Assembly (NCBI RefSeq): GCF_002078015.1
Contig: NZ_LWBP01000222.1
Coordinates: 1-38,159, forward strand
From: Niastella populi
GTDB lineage: Bacteria > Bacteroidota > Bacteroidia > Chitinophagales > Chitinophagaceae
Reading direction: 5' to 3'
DNA: 38,159 bases
This document shows positions 6,465 through 16,104 of this stretch, piece after piece (position 1 is the stretch's first letter; each line of letters begins with the position of its first letter). Both the position numbers and the translations under genes were made by a program. The notes below the pieces were generated by a model. That model was not told the origin of the DNA, did no database searches, and saw only the letters and a list, made by a program, of their open reading frames with translations.

Positions 6465-8843
6465 CTACTCCACCACCCACTCATGCACCCCCGTAGCATT
6501 ATCAACCGGCAACTGCACTTCGAGCTTTAATGCAGTGGTGCTCACCGGTTCAAATTTCACTGAATTGTATTTATCCTTTGCAATTTCATAATCAGTTGTA
6601 TTCTTAACCGGAAGCCATTGCCCGTCTTTTTTATAATAGATGGTCCATTTTGCCGGAATGCGGCAACCGCCCCATGGACCGTCATCGAACCAATACACTT
6701 TACAGGAAGAAACGGTTTGTTCACCTTTAAGATCATATTGGATCCATTCAGTAGTGTTCTTTTTAGGCCACCAGTGAAAATAAGGCACCGAGTTATCTTT
6801 TGAATCGGCCGGTTCAAACTGATCGTTCACCGAAAAAATACTTCTCGATTTTATACTGGCCGTTACCTTACTGGTATAGGCTATCGTTGGCGCCGGTTGT
6901 GGCCGCGATGCAGCCACCGTATACGGGATCCACACCTGCATTTCACCGGGGCCGCGATTATCCCAGGCATAATACGGAATGGCGGTCACCGTTTGCTGCC
7001 TGGTGATCAGCTCCGTGGTATTTAACTGGCGTTTGGCGCCCCTACCCGCCATGGTAATGCGATTGATGCCATTAAGCATATCGGCAGCATAACTTACCTG
7101 CATTGGTGCAGCTTTATCGACAACAATATTCTGAACAAGACTGTCCTTGTTATCCCAGCCTTCCAGGCAATAAACAACCGGGCCGTATTGGATCGCAAAC
7201 CGGCCCTCATCGGCTTTTACCTGCTGACTGGCATATACATGCTGTGGCTGCATAGGCAGTTCTACTGTGATCTGATCGCCTTTTTGCCAGGTACGCTGCA
7301 ACACGGCATACCCCTTAACGGTTTTTATGGTTACGGGTTTGCCATTGAGGCGTATGGTCACCTTTTTCGGTTGTTCGGCAATGGTGTACAACCCGCCCGG
7401 AACAGGTTTTCCTTCGGCCCAGCCGGGAATACGAATATGCAGCGCAAAGACAGTAGGTTTGGCCACATCAACCCGCAGGGCAATATGCCCGTCCCAGGGA
7501 TAGTTGGTGGTTTGGGTAAGCTGCACCTCCCCTGCCGGCAACTGCATGTGACTGCTATTGCTCATAAAAAGATTCACATACAAATTGTTCTTATTCTGCG
7601 CATATACATATCCCGGTACAGACGGCAGAAAACGGGTCATATTCGAAATACAACACGCGCAGGAGAACCAGGGACTGCGATCATGCTGCCCTACCGAAGC
7701 GAGCGGATTCGGATAAAAGAATTTTGTGCCATTTAACGACATTCCCGACAACAGGCCATTATAGAGCGTTCGTTCCAGCACATCGATATACTTCGCATCG
7801 CCATGCAACAGGAACATGCGGTTGTTCCAGTATACATTCGCGATAGCAGCGCAGGTTTCGGCATAAGCGCTCATATTCGGTAAATAAAAAGCATCGCCAA
7901 ACGCTTCGCCATTATTGGTAGCGCCAATTCCGCCGGTTATATAAAGTTTCTTCGTGACCACATCCTGCCAGATGGCATCGATGGCTTTCAGGTAAGCCGT
8001 GTCGCCCGTAAGCGCCGCAATATCAGCCATGCCGCTGTACATATAGGCCGCCCGTACGGCATGACCCACCGCCTCTGTTTGATCAACCACCCGTTTGTTC
8101 GCCTGGTTGTAGGCATCGCCGTTTGGACCGCGCACATCGAGAAAGAACTTCGCCAGATCGAGGTATTTTTTATTACCGGTAATACGGTAAAGTTTTGCCA
8201 GGCCGATCTCTACGATCTGGTGACCGGGATAGATTTCCAGTTTGCCCCAGCCAAAATCTTTACACAACAGGTCGGCATTCTTCAGCGCGATATTCAGCAG
8301 GTTCTTTTTACCGGTTGCATTGTAATGGGCATAAGCTGCTTCATACAAATGACCGGAGTTATACAGCTCATGACTAAGCACAGAATCTTTTATCCAGCGT
8401 TTGTCACCGACCCAGTCGTGCGGTTTTGCCGGTTTTATGGTGCGAAAGGTGAACAGGTAACCATCGGGCTCCTGCGCCTGGGCGATGATATCAATCAATG
8501 AATCGAGATATTTCGACAGTGTCGCATTTGGCGCTACCTGCAGCGCATAGGATGCGCCTTCTATCCATTTGTAAACGTCGGTATCGTCGAAGGTGAATTC
8601 CGAGCAAACCTTATTCTCGCGTTTACCCGCCGCCGCCAGGAAATTATCGATGCGCCCATGCTTTTTGCACATCTCCAGAATATAGGGAATGGTGATGGTG
8701 GCATTGACATTCATCTTAGGCTGCCAGAAGTTATCGGTTACTTTTACCTGGGTGAAGGTTACCGGCTGAATGGGGTAGTCCTGGCCCACACATGAAAATG
8801 TGGCAAATGTTAGTACCGGGAACAAAATTCTATTTATGTTCAT
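6465..8843 (-). CDS. GH127 beta-L-arabinofuranosidase with C-terminal discoidin-like domain
   Basis: This protein removes non-reducing-end beta-L-arabinofuranose, probably in the periplasm, since the N-terminus (MNINRILFPVLTFATFSCVG) is a signal peptide. The start used is ATG at 8843; an in-frame GTG at 8858 would add five residues. The catalytic signature of GH127 is complete. The acid/base Glu is in NGEAFG (Glu313), zinc ligands are Glu329 and Cys331 in YAETC, and the CACC motif supplies Cys397 and nucleophile-type Cys398 or its neighbour. The spacing between the two Glu residues (16) equals that reported for Bifidobacterium HypBA1. After about residue 665 there is an extra beta domain resembling an F5/8 type C (discoidin) module, with WIQYDLKGEQTVSSCKVYWF. 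It is followed by the S9 peptidase gene upstream on the same strand. Confidence 0.92.
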   Translation of the reverse strand: MNINRILFPVLTFATFSCVGQDYPIQPVTFTQVKVTDNFWQPKMNVNATITIPYILEMCKKHGRIDNFLAAAGKRENKVCSEFTFDDTDVYKWIEGASYALQVAPNATLSKYLDSLIDIIAQAQEPDGYLFTFRTIKPAKPHDWVGDKRWIKDSVLSHELYNSGHLYEAAYAHYNATGKKNLLNIALKNADLLCKDFGWGKLEIYPGHQIVEIGLAKLYRITGNKKYLDLAKFFLDVRGPNGDAYNQANKRVVDQTEAVGHAVRAAYMYSGMADIAALTGDTAYLKAIDAIWQDVVTKKLYITGGIGATNNGEAFGDAFYLPNMSAYAETCAAIANVYWNNRMFLLHGDAKYIDVLERTLYNGLLSGMSLNGTKFFYPNPLASVGQHDRSPWFSCACCISNMTRFLPSVPGYVYAQNKNNLYVNLFMSNSSHMQLPAGEVQLTQTTNYPWDGHIALRVDVAKPTVFALHIRIPGWAEGKPVPGGLYTIAEQPKKVTIRLNGKPVTIKTVKGYAVLQRTWQKGDQITVELPMQPQHVYASQQVKADEGRFAIQYGPVVYCLEGWDNKDSLVQNIVVDKAAPMQVSYAADMLNGINRITMAGRGAKRQLNTTELITRQQTVTAIPYYAWDNRGPGEMQVWIPYTVAASRPQPAPTIAYTSKVTASIKSRSIFSVNDQFEPADSKDNSVPYFHWWPKKNTTEWIQYDLKGEQTVSSCKVYWFDDGPWGGCRIPAKWTIYYKKDGQWLPVKNTTDYEIAKDKYNSVKFEPVSTTALKLEVQLPVDNATGVHEWVVE

Positions 8844-8993
8844 TGCTACTCGTTTCACGGAAATGAAGAATGAAAAATGTTAAATGAATACATGTGGAAT
8901 GCAAAACGCCTGATCGCAAACCGTTTTTGCTTTCGACTGTATTCCATTATCATAACTTGTCCCGCTCTGCGGGATTATCGAATTATCTAATTA

Positions 8994-11123
8994 TCACATT
9001 GGTTCTTTATTCCTATCCGGCGGCTCCACGCCCAGCAAATGTTTCACAAAAAAATCCCTTTTCTTCAACCGGCCGTACGGTCCGCCATCGCTATGCCCCA
9101 TGCCGGGGATCACCAGCAGGTCGAACACTTTGCCGGCTTTAATTAAGGCACTCGCAAAACGCAGGGTAGATTCCGGCGGCACATTGGTGTCGGCCTCCCC
9201 TACCATCAACATCAATGCGCCCTTTAATTTAGCGGCATTGGTAATATTGCTTTGTTCGCCATAATGCGGCCCTACGGGGTATCCCATCCACTGTTCGTTC
9301 CACCATTGTTTGTCGATGCGGTTATCGTGACAGCCGCAGCTCGCTACCGCTGCTTTATAGAATTCAGGATGAAACAGCAGGGCGCCTGCGGCGTTTTGTC
9401 CACCCGCTGAGGTGCCGTACAAACCCACCCGCGCGGTATCAATGTAGGGATATTTTTTCGCAAGCGCCTTGATCCAGAGAATACGATCAGGGAGACCGGC
9501 ATCGGCCAGGTTTTTCCAGCATATATCATGAAAGGCTTTGGAGCGGTTGGCGGTGCCCATACCATCGCATTGCACCACAATAAAACCGAGGGCGGCCATG
9601 GATTGCATTTCGCCATAATTCATAAAGCGCTTTGGTACGAACGCATCCTGCGGACCGGCATAAATATTTTCGATAACGGGATACTGCTTTGTACTGTCAA
9701 AATTGGGCGGACGGCAAACAACACCCCATATATCGGTAACGCCATCGCGGCCTTTGGCTACAAACACTTCCGGCATGCTGATACCAAGTTGGAGATAAGC
9801 GCTTATATCGGCCCGTTCTAATACTGAAATAAGCTTTCCATCGGACGTGCGCCGTAGTTCGGTAACTGCAGGCAGATCGGGGCGGGAATAATTATCGATA
9901 AAGTATTTGCGATCGGGTGAGAACGTACAAAAATGACTGGCATTGTCCGGTGTTAGTGAAACGAGGTGCTTACCATCGAAACCAATACGGTAATAATGGA
10001 TATTGTAGGGATCTTCACCGGCGTTCATGCCACTGGCCTGGAACCAGATCTCACGTTTGGTTTCATCGATGCTATCCACCTTTCGCACCACCCAGTTACC
10101 GCCGGTAATGGCGTTTTTGACGCCGCCCTTAACCGCATCGACAAGATAGAGATGATTATAGCCATCTTTTTCACTGCTCCAGATAATTTCATTAGAAGCG
10201 GCGGTGTACCAGCTAAAGATGCGGCTTTCGTAAATAAAAGTATTCGTTTGCTGATCGATAAGGTTGCGGGCGGAACCAGTATTGGCGTTCACTTCAATGA
10301 TGCGGAAACGCTGGTGGCCGCGATCGGCTTTTTCGAAAGTAAAGAAGTTATTATCGTTCGTTCGCCAGCGGATCCAGGGGTAACCGAGGAAGTTGTAAAT
10401 TTCCGTTTCCACCTTCACTAATTTTTTATCCGCTACATTAATGGTGAACATCTCATACCCGGTGAAGGGGTCACCGGGTTGAGCATACTCATGAGACTTG
10501 AGAATTCCCCGCGAAGAAGTATCTACAGAAGAAAGCACATAATACACCGGTTTCTCTGCCACGGGGAAAATATGAAAAACAACCAGGTGTTTACTGTCGG
10601 GCGACCATTGGATGTGTCCGTACGGGTTCGTGGTGTCGCCATTCATCGTACATTTTACGGCCTCCACTCCCTGCGCGGAGCGCAGGAACACATTACCGGC
10701 CCGTATGGAGGCAATCCACTGTTTATCGGGCGAGAGGCTATCGGACGGGCGTTGGCGTTCCCAGCGGCTTTTGATGCGGCCAGAGATGATACCATTGTCT
10801 TTGGTTGGCACCAGTTTCGTAGTATCGGTGAGTTTCGTTTTTGTGCCGGTGCGCGCTTCCACGTACCAGAATTCCCGCGAGCTACCGGCCAGTAAGTTGC
10901 GGTACCAGAAACCTTTGTTACCTGGTTCCCAGTGAGCTTTAACATTTCCCTTCAGAATGGCATTCCTTGCCAGCGAATCGAGCCTGGTGGCGGTTTTGTA
11001 GGCATTGAGCACTTCATGGCGTGAAGGCTGGTACAGGGGTAATGACTGGGCATACGCGGCATGAACCGCTGCAACTACAAATAAAATGATTATAGAAACC
11101 CGTAAAAAAAGCATTGCGTTCAT
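8994..11123 (-). CDS. S9 family peptidase (DPP IV-like)
   Basis: This 709-residue secreted serine peptidase has signal peptide MNAMLFLRVSIIILFVVAAV with cleavage near AYAQ. Residues about 60-450 form a DPP IV-type beta-propeller domain (repeats such as PYGHIQWSPDSKHLVVFH). Residues about 460-700 are the alpha/beta-hydrolase domain. The catalytic triad reads Ser572 in GLYGTSAGGQNA, Asp645 in VGEADTNVP and His677 in GMGHSDGG. The nucleophile elbow is GTSAGG rather than the GWSYGG usual in true DPP IV, so dipeptidyl specificity should not be assumed. It ends 150 bp upstream of the GH127 start; the gap has a few 7- to 8-bp repeat-like units (ATTATC type, 8973-8998). Confidence 0.9.
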   Translation of the reverse strand: MNAMLFLRVSIIILFVVAAVHAAYAQSLPLYQPSRHEVLNAYKTATRLDSLARNAILKGNVKAHWEPGNKGFWYRNLLAGSSREFWYVEARTGTKTKLTDTTKLVPTKDNGIISGRIKSRWERQRPSDSLSPDKQWIASIRAGNVFLRSAQGVEAVKCTMNGDTTNPYGHIQWSPDSKHLVVFHIFPVAEKPVYYVLSSVDTSSRGILKSHEYAQPGDPFTGYEMFTINVADKKLVKVETEIYNFLGYPWIRWRTNDNNFFTFEKADRGHQRFRIIEVNANTGSARNLIDQQTNTFIYESRIFSWYTAASNEIIWSSEKDGYNHLYLVDAVKGGVKNAITGGNWVVRKVDSIDETKREIWFQASGMNAGEDPYNIHYYRIGFDGKHLVSLTPDNASHFCTFSPDRKYFIDNYSRPDLPAVTELRRTSDGKLISVLERADISAYLQLGISMPEVFVAKGRDGVTDIWGVVCRPPNFDSTKQYPVIENIYAGPQDAFVPKRFMNYGEMQSMAALGFIVVQCDGMGTANRSKAFHDICWKNLADAGLPDRILWIKALAKKYPYIDTARVGLYGTSAGGQNAAGALLFHPEFYKAAVASCGCHDNRIDKQWWNEQWMGYPVGPHYGEQSNITNAAKLKGALMLMVGEADTNVPPESTLRFASALIKAGKVFDLLVIPGMGHSDGGPYGRLKKRDFFVKHLLGVEPPDRNKEPM

Positions 11124-11391
11124 TTAAGCCGGTGAAAGCTAAAATTAACGCAATACCAGTGGGTTGTGATAGCGTGAGCTAACAGGTTGTTTACCGATAT
11201 TGACATTATCGTTTCGTCCAGGGCGGCAGGCGGGTCGGGAAAGAAGAGGATTACCGGTCATTTTTTCCCTACCCGATAACCGGGCAGCGCCTGGGACCCA
11301 CTAAACTGCGCATATTGCCTGATCTGCGGCGTTACATGGTAACAATGATCCGTTTGCAACACGCGTACTTACGTTCGGATGTCTGCGAGTT
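11124..11391. other. Gene-free stretch
   Basis: Nothing recognisable was found between the S9 peptidase start and the IS66 remnant. Short frames here have no family resemblance that I can see. Confidence 0.5.
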
Positions 11392-11616
11392 TTTCGTCCG
11401 GTGGCTCTTGGCAGAAAAAATTACCTGTTTGCCGGATCACATGAAGCTGCTAGACGTAGCGGTATGCTATACAGTTTACTTGGTACTTGTAAAATGCACG
11501 GCGTAGAACCATATGCGTGGTTAAAAGACGTTCTTCATAAAATAGCAGACCATCCTGTAAATAGAGTCAAAGAACTACTGCCTCATAAATATAAAACCAA
11601 ATTAAGGATTCTATAA
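11392..11616 (+). pseudogene. IS66 family transposase, C-terminal remnant
   Basis: A frame from 11392 to the stop at 11616 reads FRPVALGRKNYLFAGSHEAA, then a helix with RSGMLYSLLGTCKMHGVEPY, then WLKDVLHKIADHPVNRVKELLP. This is the conserved C-terminal end of IS66-type TnpC transposases (RP.ALGRKN.LFAGS...LY.L...C...GV.P..WL.DVL). Only about 75 of roughly 500 residues remain. Nothing upstream in any frame resembles the DDE core, and no terminal inverted repeat was noticed. It marks an old insertion, at the edge of a more AT-rich stretch with two small unknown genes. Confidence 0.85.
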
Positions 11617-11714
11617 GCGTTTATATATTGGAAAACTTATTTTGTCCATAGATATCAGTCTACATCGCAGGTAAATTGAACCAATCCCTTAATTATTGTA
11701 GGCTTGGCGATTCA

Positions 11715-11975
11715 TCAAAAGTTTATTTCAATTCCAGTAAAATTTTCTTGCAGTGTTTTTATAAGCGTGTCAAAATCCGAATAAGTTGTCAAGCTTTCAG
11801 CTTTGTAGTTACTTTCCTCAAAAACATCATTACCGTCAAAATAGTACGAATGCAACGTAAATAATTCTTCTTTATAGCCTAAACGTATCGTATAAACTTT
11901 GTTATCACTTGCCTTATGGAATAGTTCAATGCCTTTCCCGTTTTTGAGTCTTTTAAAAATCTTAGCTTGGTTCAT
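11715..11975 (-). CDS. Hypothetical protein, 86 aa
   Basis: This small charged protein has no signal peptide or membrane segment. It looks like a mixed alpha/beta single domain with many Lys, Glu, Phe and Tyr residues (KVYTIRLGYKEELFTLHSYY). I do not recognise a family. Its base composition is more AT-rich than the surrounding carbohydrate and kinase genes, and it lies next to the IS66 remnant, so recent acquisition is possible. Confidence 0.6.
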   Translation of the reverse strand: MNQAKIFKRLKNGKGIELFHKASDNKVYTIRLGYKEELFTLHSYYFDGNDVFEESNYKAESLTTYSDFDTLIKTLQENFTGIEINF

Positions 11976-12151
11976 TATACTTTATTCAATCAGGTGCTTG
12001 CTAAGATACAAATATTGATGATTAGTTCTTTGCTCAATAGACTTGCCTTGACCGATTGCCAGGCATGTTCGACGATACATCTTTATTTGTAATGCATTAA
12101 GATCATGTCAACAATATGTATTTAGCCGTAGGGATACGCTTTGTGAAGGGA

Positions 12152-12586
12152 TTATTTAAAAATGAATGAGTCAGAATAGCTTCTTTTCGAAATATTCGCA
12201 ATATCCGTCACTTTAAGCCGGCACTTCTTATGCGGCAACATGCGTTTTATATCTTTAGGGGCCCTAGTCAGGTAAAATTTCCACGCAACTGTACATTTAC
12301 CCCCAATTGCATGAATTCGCTTACTTGTATAAGTAGCAGGCCTGAAAACATCTACTATAATTTCACACCAACGATCCTGGTTACCGATAAATTGCTCTAT
12401 AGAAACAGTATATTTTATAATTGAATCGGAGGTATTCTCTAACTCGATATCAAATCTTTCATCTACTGCATATGATAGTTTTACATTTTTCACAACGATC
12501 ACCTGCCCGCTCATTTTTATTGCGAATAATAATAAAACCAGCAATATTCCTTGTGCTTTTATTTTATAGTTTATCTGTACGTTCAT
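12152..12586 (-). CDS. Secreted hypothetical protein, 144 aa
   Basis: An N-terminal signal peptide (KAQGILLVLLLFAIKMSGQ) is followed by about 115 residues of predicted beta structure. The pattern ERFDIELENTSDSIIKYTVS is typical of an immunoglobulin-like or bacterial DUF beta sandwich. Two Cys residues (WCEI and KKCRL, plus GKCTV) could form a disulfide. The family is not recognised. It stands alone on the minus strand in an AT-rich gap between the IS66 remnant and the two-component genes. Confidence 0.65.
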   Translation of the reverse strand: MNVQINYKIKAQGILLVLLLFAIKMSGQVIVVKNVKLSYAVDERFDIELENTSDSIIKYTVSIEQFIGNQDRWCEIIVDVFRPATYTSKRIHAIGGKCTVAWKFYLTRAPKDIKRMLPHKKCRLKVTDIANISKRSYSDSFIFK

Positions 12587-12787
12587 CAGTAGATGAATTA
12601 TAGTTAGATAATCAACGATAACATCATTATTTTTAGTATCCCATTTACCTTCAGGAGCAGGTTCACGATCTTTTTTCCTTGATACTTTGAATTTTAAAGA
12701 TCGCCATTTACTTAAGTTCTCTCAAATAAGTAAAGCGGCGTAGATGCATCTCGAGCTTTTCCACCATATACTAACGGGAGCTCCCGG

Positions 12788-12862
12788 CGTTTAGCCCAAC
12801 GTTCGGCGTTAAGCCTTCCGCGTTCTGCATTAAGCCTTCAGCCTTCAGCCTTTAGCCTTCAG
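12788..12862. repeat. 7-bp tandem array, about 10 units, overlapping a stop codon
   Basis: From 12793 to 12862 heptamers follow in register. They include CGTTCGG, CGTTAAG, CCTTCCG, CGTTCTG, CATTAAG, then CCTTCAG, CCTTCAG, CCTTTAG and CCTTCAG. The last unit (12856-12862) contains the TCA at 12859-12861 that is the stop codon of the minus-strand response regulator. Confidence 0.85.
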
Positions 12863-13509
12863 CCTAATATCCCATTCTCCATCGCCACCTTTACCGCCGC
12901 CGTCATACTCTTTACATTGAACTTTTGCATCAGGTTGCGGCGATGGGTCTCTACCGTGAGTGGACTAACATGCAGTTGCGCAGCAATGGCAGCGCTGGTT
13001 TTGCCATCGGCTACCAGCTTCAATATCTCTTTTTCGCGTTTGGTTAACGCCGGCAGTACCTGCAGATCGCGGGCTGAAGGTTTTGCCATGATCTCCCGGG
13101 CTTCGCGGCTCAATGCAATTTGTCCATCCAATGCTTCATTAATACAGGCCACCACTTCATCGGCCGAAGAATTTTTCAGCAGGTACCCACTGGCGCCGTT
13201 CTGTAACATCTTCATGATAGTGCTGCGTTCATTGTGATTGCTGAACGCCAGCACACAGGTGGCGGCCGACAACGTCTTTACCTCCCTGCACAGATCGATG
13301 CCATTGATATCGGGAAGCGTAATATCTATCAGCACAATATCGCTCCCACCGCCTGACTTTTTTATATAATTCAGGAACTCGCCACCCGTACTGAAACAAA
13401 TGGTGCTGACGTAATCATACGCCTGCATTAAAACCTTTTGCAATCCTTCCAGCACGATCGGATGGTCGTCTACAATGGCGATGGTTATTTTTTTCTTATC
13501 AGCTGACAT
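12859..13509 (-). CDS. NarL/FixJ-type response regulator
   Basis: This 216-residue protein has a receiver domain (residues about 8-125) and a C-terminal LuxR-type HTH (about 150-216). Receiver landmarks are the acidic pair in IAIVDDHP, phosphoacceptor Asp62 in IVLIDITLPD and Lys in GYLLKNSS. The HTH shows LTKREKEILKLVADGKTSAA and VSPLTVETHRRNLMQKF. ATG at 13509 is chosen because the only longer start is a TTG at 13518. It overlaps the end of the sensor kinase gene by 11 bp, so the two are translationally coupled partners. Its stop codon lies inside a 7-bp tandem repeat. Confidence 0.93.
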   Translation of the reverse strand: MSADKKKITIAIVDDHPIVLEGLQKVLMQAYDYVSTICFSTGGEFLNYIKKSGGGSDIVLIDITLPDINGIDLCREVKTLSAATCVLAFSNHNERSTIMKMLQNGASGYLLKNSSADEVVACINEALDGQIALSREAREIMAKPSARDLQVLPALTKREKEILKLVADGKTSAAIAAQLHVSPLTVETHRRNLMQKFNVKSMTAAVKVAMENGILG

Positions 13510-15511
13510 GGAATTCAATATTTATGGTGGTGCCCGCTCCCGGCGCCGATTCAATTTCGAGTGTGCCTTTCAGGTAATCGACCCGGTTCTTTACATTTGT
13601 AAGGCCGATCCCTTTTCCTGCATCCAGTTGGTCTTTCCTGAAGCCTTTTCCATTATCTTCTACAGTGATATAAAATGTATTTTCATTCTGACTGCACTGC
13701 ACCAGTATAGTTGATGCGCCTGCATGCCGCACGGCATTGGCAAGCAACTCCTGTACAATCCGGAAAATGGTCACCTGCATATCCTGCGTTATATCCTTTT
13801 CAATATTATACGCCTGGAAATCCACCGCCAGGGCCGGTGTGGTAAAGGATTCGCAGATCTCATTTAACGCTGTTTCCAGTCCGGAGTTCAATAACGACTC
13901 GGGCATCATATTGCGGGCAATACGCCGCAGTTCATTTACCGACCGGTCGAGCTGGTTGATGATCACCGGCAGGTCTTTTGTAAATACCTCCTCCTGCGCC
14001 GCAGGCGACAATCGCGACAAATTGATCTTCACCCCCGCCAGCATGCCGCCCAGCCCATCGTGCAGATCGCCCGCCAGCCTTTTCCGTTCCCGTTCTTCGC
14101 CCTGCAACAGCGCGCCCGCCAGTTTCAATTGCTGCTGCTGACTAATATCTTTCAACTGCTGCTGATGGCTCAGCTCTTTTTGTACAACCAGCTTTTTACT
14201 GTTGCGGTAATACAACCACCCCAATATCGCCAGCGCCAGCAGGAAGATACTGGAACCGCCCAACAAACCTGCAAGCAGTTGATTGTTGCGCATTTTCAAT
14301 GCTGCCTTTTCATTGGCCGCCTGTAACAATGCGATCTTTTTCTGGTTCTCGGCCTCTTTGTATTTCTTTTCCAGTTCAACTACATCTTTCTCGAATTTCG
14401 CCTCGTATAAACTATCGCTTAACACAATGTATCTGGCCGACCAGTTGTATGCTTCGCTTTTATTGCCGGCTGCAGCATAGGTTGATGCCAGGTCTTTATA
14501 CCAGATCCTTTTGTCGGTATTGATAAGCGCGGGGCTATTCACCAGCTCATGCAAAACCACCAGCGCGCCCTTGTAATCTTTGTTACTGATGAGTGATTTG
14601 TATTTGGCGCCTTTTAACCGGTTGACGGAATAAATGGCGCGCGGATCGGCTTTTCCCAGCCCGATAGCCTTATCAAAACTGTTCACGGCATCGGTGTAGC
14701 GTTTATTGCGATCGAACCAGATACCTTCTGCGTAATAATAGGTGAGATACAGATTCGACCTGGGACTGGGCGCTAAAATGCGGCCTGCTTTATCGAGATG
14801 CGGTTTGGCCAAATCGAGCTGGTGGTTATAGATATAGTTTTCCGCAGCATATACATTCACTTCCACCAGCGCTTCTATGCGCATCGGGTTATTTACATCG
14901 GAATGTTCTATATGATCGATGGCCTGTTTCAGATAACCGGTAGCATCATCGCGTTTATTGGCATTCATAAAAACCGTGGCAATGGCCTTCTCCAGGTTGC
15001 CGGTAAGATAGGCATCGCCCGATTGTTTGGCCAGCGGCAACGCCCTGTTCAGAAAAACATCCATGGCATCCTTTTCACTACCCTTCATTTGCTGCAAGGT
15101 GCCATACGCATGCAAAATATAACCGCGCACTTTACAGGCCTCCGGATGTGCAAATGCCTTCAGCGCCGAATCGCCTTTTAACAGGTGCTCCTCAATTGCA
15201 GGAATATTTCCGCCGGCATACAATTTTTGCGCTTTATAGAACCAGGAAGCAGCTTCGGTAAACGAACCCGGTTTACTTAATGCAATGCCTTTGTTCAAAT
15301 AGTCCCTGATCTTATTGGTATCGCCGATAAGGCGGCAAAGGGAAGACAATTTAAGATATGCATACGCTTTGGCACTGTCGGTTTTTGCGGCCTCCGCTTC
15401 TTTTTCCATACGTGCTATATGGCCTGCATCGTCATCGAGCGAATAAACAAGCTGCGCGTTGCAAATGGGTACACTAAAAAAGAAAAGGATCGAATAAAAC
15501 GCTTTTTTCAT
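13499..15511 (-). CDS. TPR-containing sensor histidine kinase (HisKA_3/NarX type)
   Basis: This 670-residue protein has signal peptide MKKAFYSILFFFSVPICNAQ and a long periplasmic region of TPR-like helices to about residue 375. A coiled coil and one membrane helix (LLAGLLGGSSIFLLALAILG) come next, then the kinase core. The phosphorylated His484 lies in RKRLAGDLHDGLGG, the HisKA_3 signature. The ATPase domain has the N box QELLANAVRHAG, then VEDNGKGF and GKGIGLTNVKNR. The architecture is common in Bacteroidota. The partner is the overlapping NarL-type regulator. The signal sensed is unknown. Confidence 0.93.
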   Translation of the reverse strand: MKKAFYSILFFFSVPICNAQLVYSLDDDAGHIARMEKEAEAAKTDSAKAYAYLKLSSLCRLIGDTNKIRDYLNKGIALSKPGSFTEAASWFYKAQKLYAGGNIPAIEEHLLKGDSALKAFAHPEACKVRGYILHAYGTLQQMKGSEKDAMDVFLNRALPLAKQSGDAYLTGNLEKAIATVFMNANKRDDATGYLKQAIDHIEHSDVNNPMRIEALVEVNVYAAENYIYNHQLDLAKPHLDKAGRILAPSPRSNLYLTYYYAEGIWFDRNKRYTDAVNSFDKAIGLGKADPRAIYSVNRLKGAKYKSLISNKDYKGALVVLHELVNSPALINTDKRIWYKDLASTYAAAGNKSEAYNWSARYIVLSDSLYEAKFEKDVVELEKKYKEAENQKKIALLQAANEKAALKMRNNQLLAGLLGGSSIFLLALAILGWLYYRNSKKLVVQKELSHQQQLKDISQQQQLKLAGALLQGEERERKRLAGDLHDGLGGMLAGVKINLSRLSPAAQEEVFTKDLPVIINQLDRSVNELRRIARNMMPESLLNSGLETALNEICESFTTPALAVDFQAYNIEKDITQDMQVTIFRIVQELLANAVRHAGASTILVQCSQNENTFYITVEDNGKGFRKDQLDAGKGIGLTNVKNRVDYLKGTLEIESAPGAGTTINIEFHVS

Positions 15512-15669
15512 CTGAAATTATTAACTGGGTTTAGCCAGATGGAATTGTCATGATTAAACTTCAAAAATAACAGCATTTGTCAACCTTTCTGAATGCCCTG
15601 TAAAAATACCGGAATACCAGTAGATCAAATTACTCAGCATCCGGTATATGCAACGCCTGCATGCGATTA

Positions 15670-15677
15670 TAATTTTG
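15670..15677 (+). promoter_or_regulatory. Bacteroidota -7 box TAATTTTG
   Basis: This matches TAnnTTTG exactly and would place transcription start near 15683. That leaves about 20 nt before ATG 15703 and argues against the ATG at 15682 as the start of the next gene. No clear -33 TTTG was seen. Confidence 0.45.
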
Positions 15678-15702
15678 CCCCATGTTATCAAAATCACTAA
15701 AC

Positions 15703-16104
15703 ATGAAAACACTGAAGTATTTTTCTCTGTCGGTGCTGTCGCTGGCGCTCGTCATTATATCGATGCCGGGTTGTTCAAAGAAAAAGGACGAAAACGCCGA
15801 TGCAAAAAGGAACGTAAAATATGAGCTGAGTGGTACGTACACGGGCAAATTTACCGTCTTAATTACCGACAACGAAAGCGGTAGCCAGGTGTACGACAAC
15901 GTAACCATTCCCTGGTCGAAGGAGGTTACTTACCCCGACAAGGTAATTGCCATTGGCATCGGCACATCTACCACCACTGACGGCGCAGCCGGACAAACCG
16001 CTTTCCTGAAGATCTATTCCAATGGCAGCGTAGTTAAATCAACCAACGCAACAGCCGACAACAATGGCGGACTTATGCTGCCATCGCTGGGGCATTCATT
16101 TTAA
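15703..16104 (+). CDS. Small lipoprotein, unknown function
   Basis: This 133-residue lipoprotein starts with MKTLKYFSLSVLSLALVI and has the lipobox MPGC, followed by KKKDE. The rest is predicted beta-rich (TYTGKFTVLITDNESGSQVY) and resembles small Bacteroidota lipoproteins with a lipocalin-like or beta-sandwich fold, but the family is uncertain. An in-frame ATG at 15682 would add seven residues before the signal peptide; the -7 box at 15670 makes it unlikely. The stop codon is followed at once by an 8-bp tandem repeat. An outer-membrane protein gene lies 135 bp downstream. Confidence 0.75.
   Translation: MKTLKYFSLSVLSLALVIISMPGCSKKKDENADAKRNVKYELSGTYTGKFTVLITDNESGSQVYDNVTIPWSKEVTYPDKVIAIGIGTSTTTDGAAGQTAFLKIYSNGSVVKSTNATADNNGGLMLPSLGHSF

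Noticed and set aside
7188-7736. 182-codon plus-strand frame inside the GH127 gene
   Set aside because: It is antisense to a fully conserved GH127 coding region and resembles no protein. The same holds for other long antisense frames in the GH28, GH92, isomerase and molybdopterin genes.
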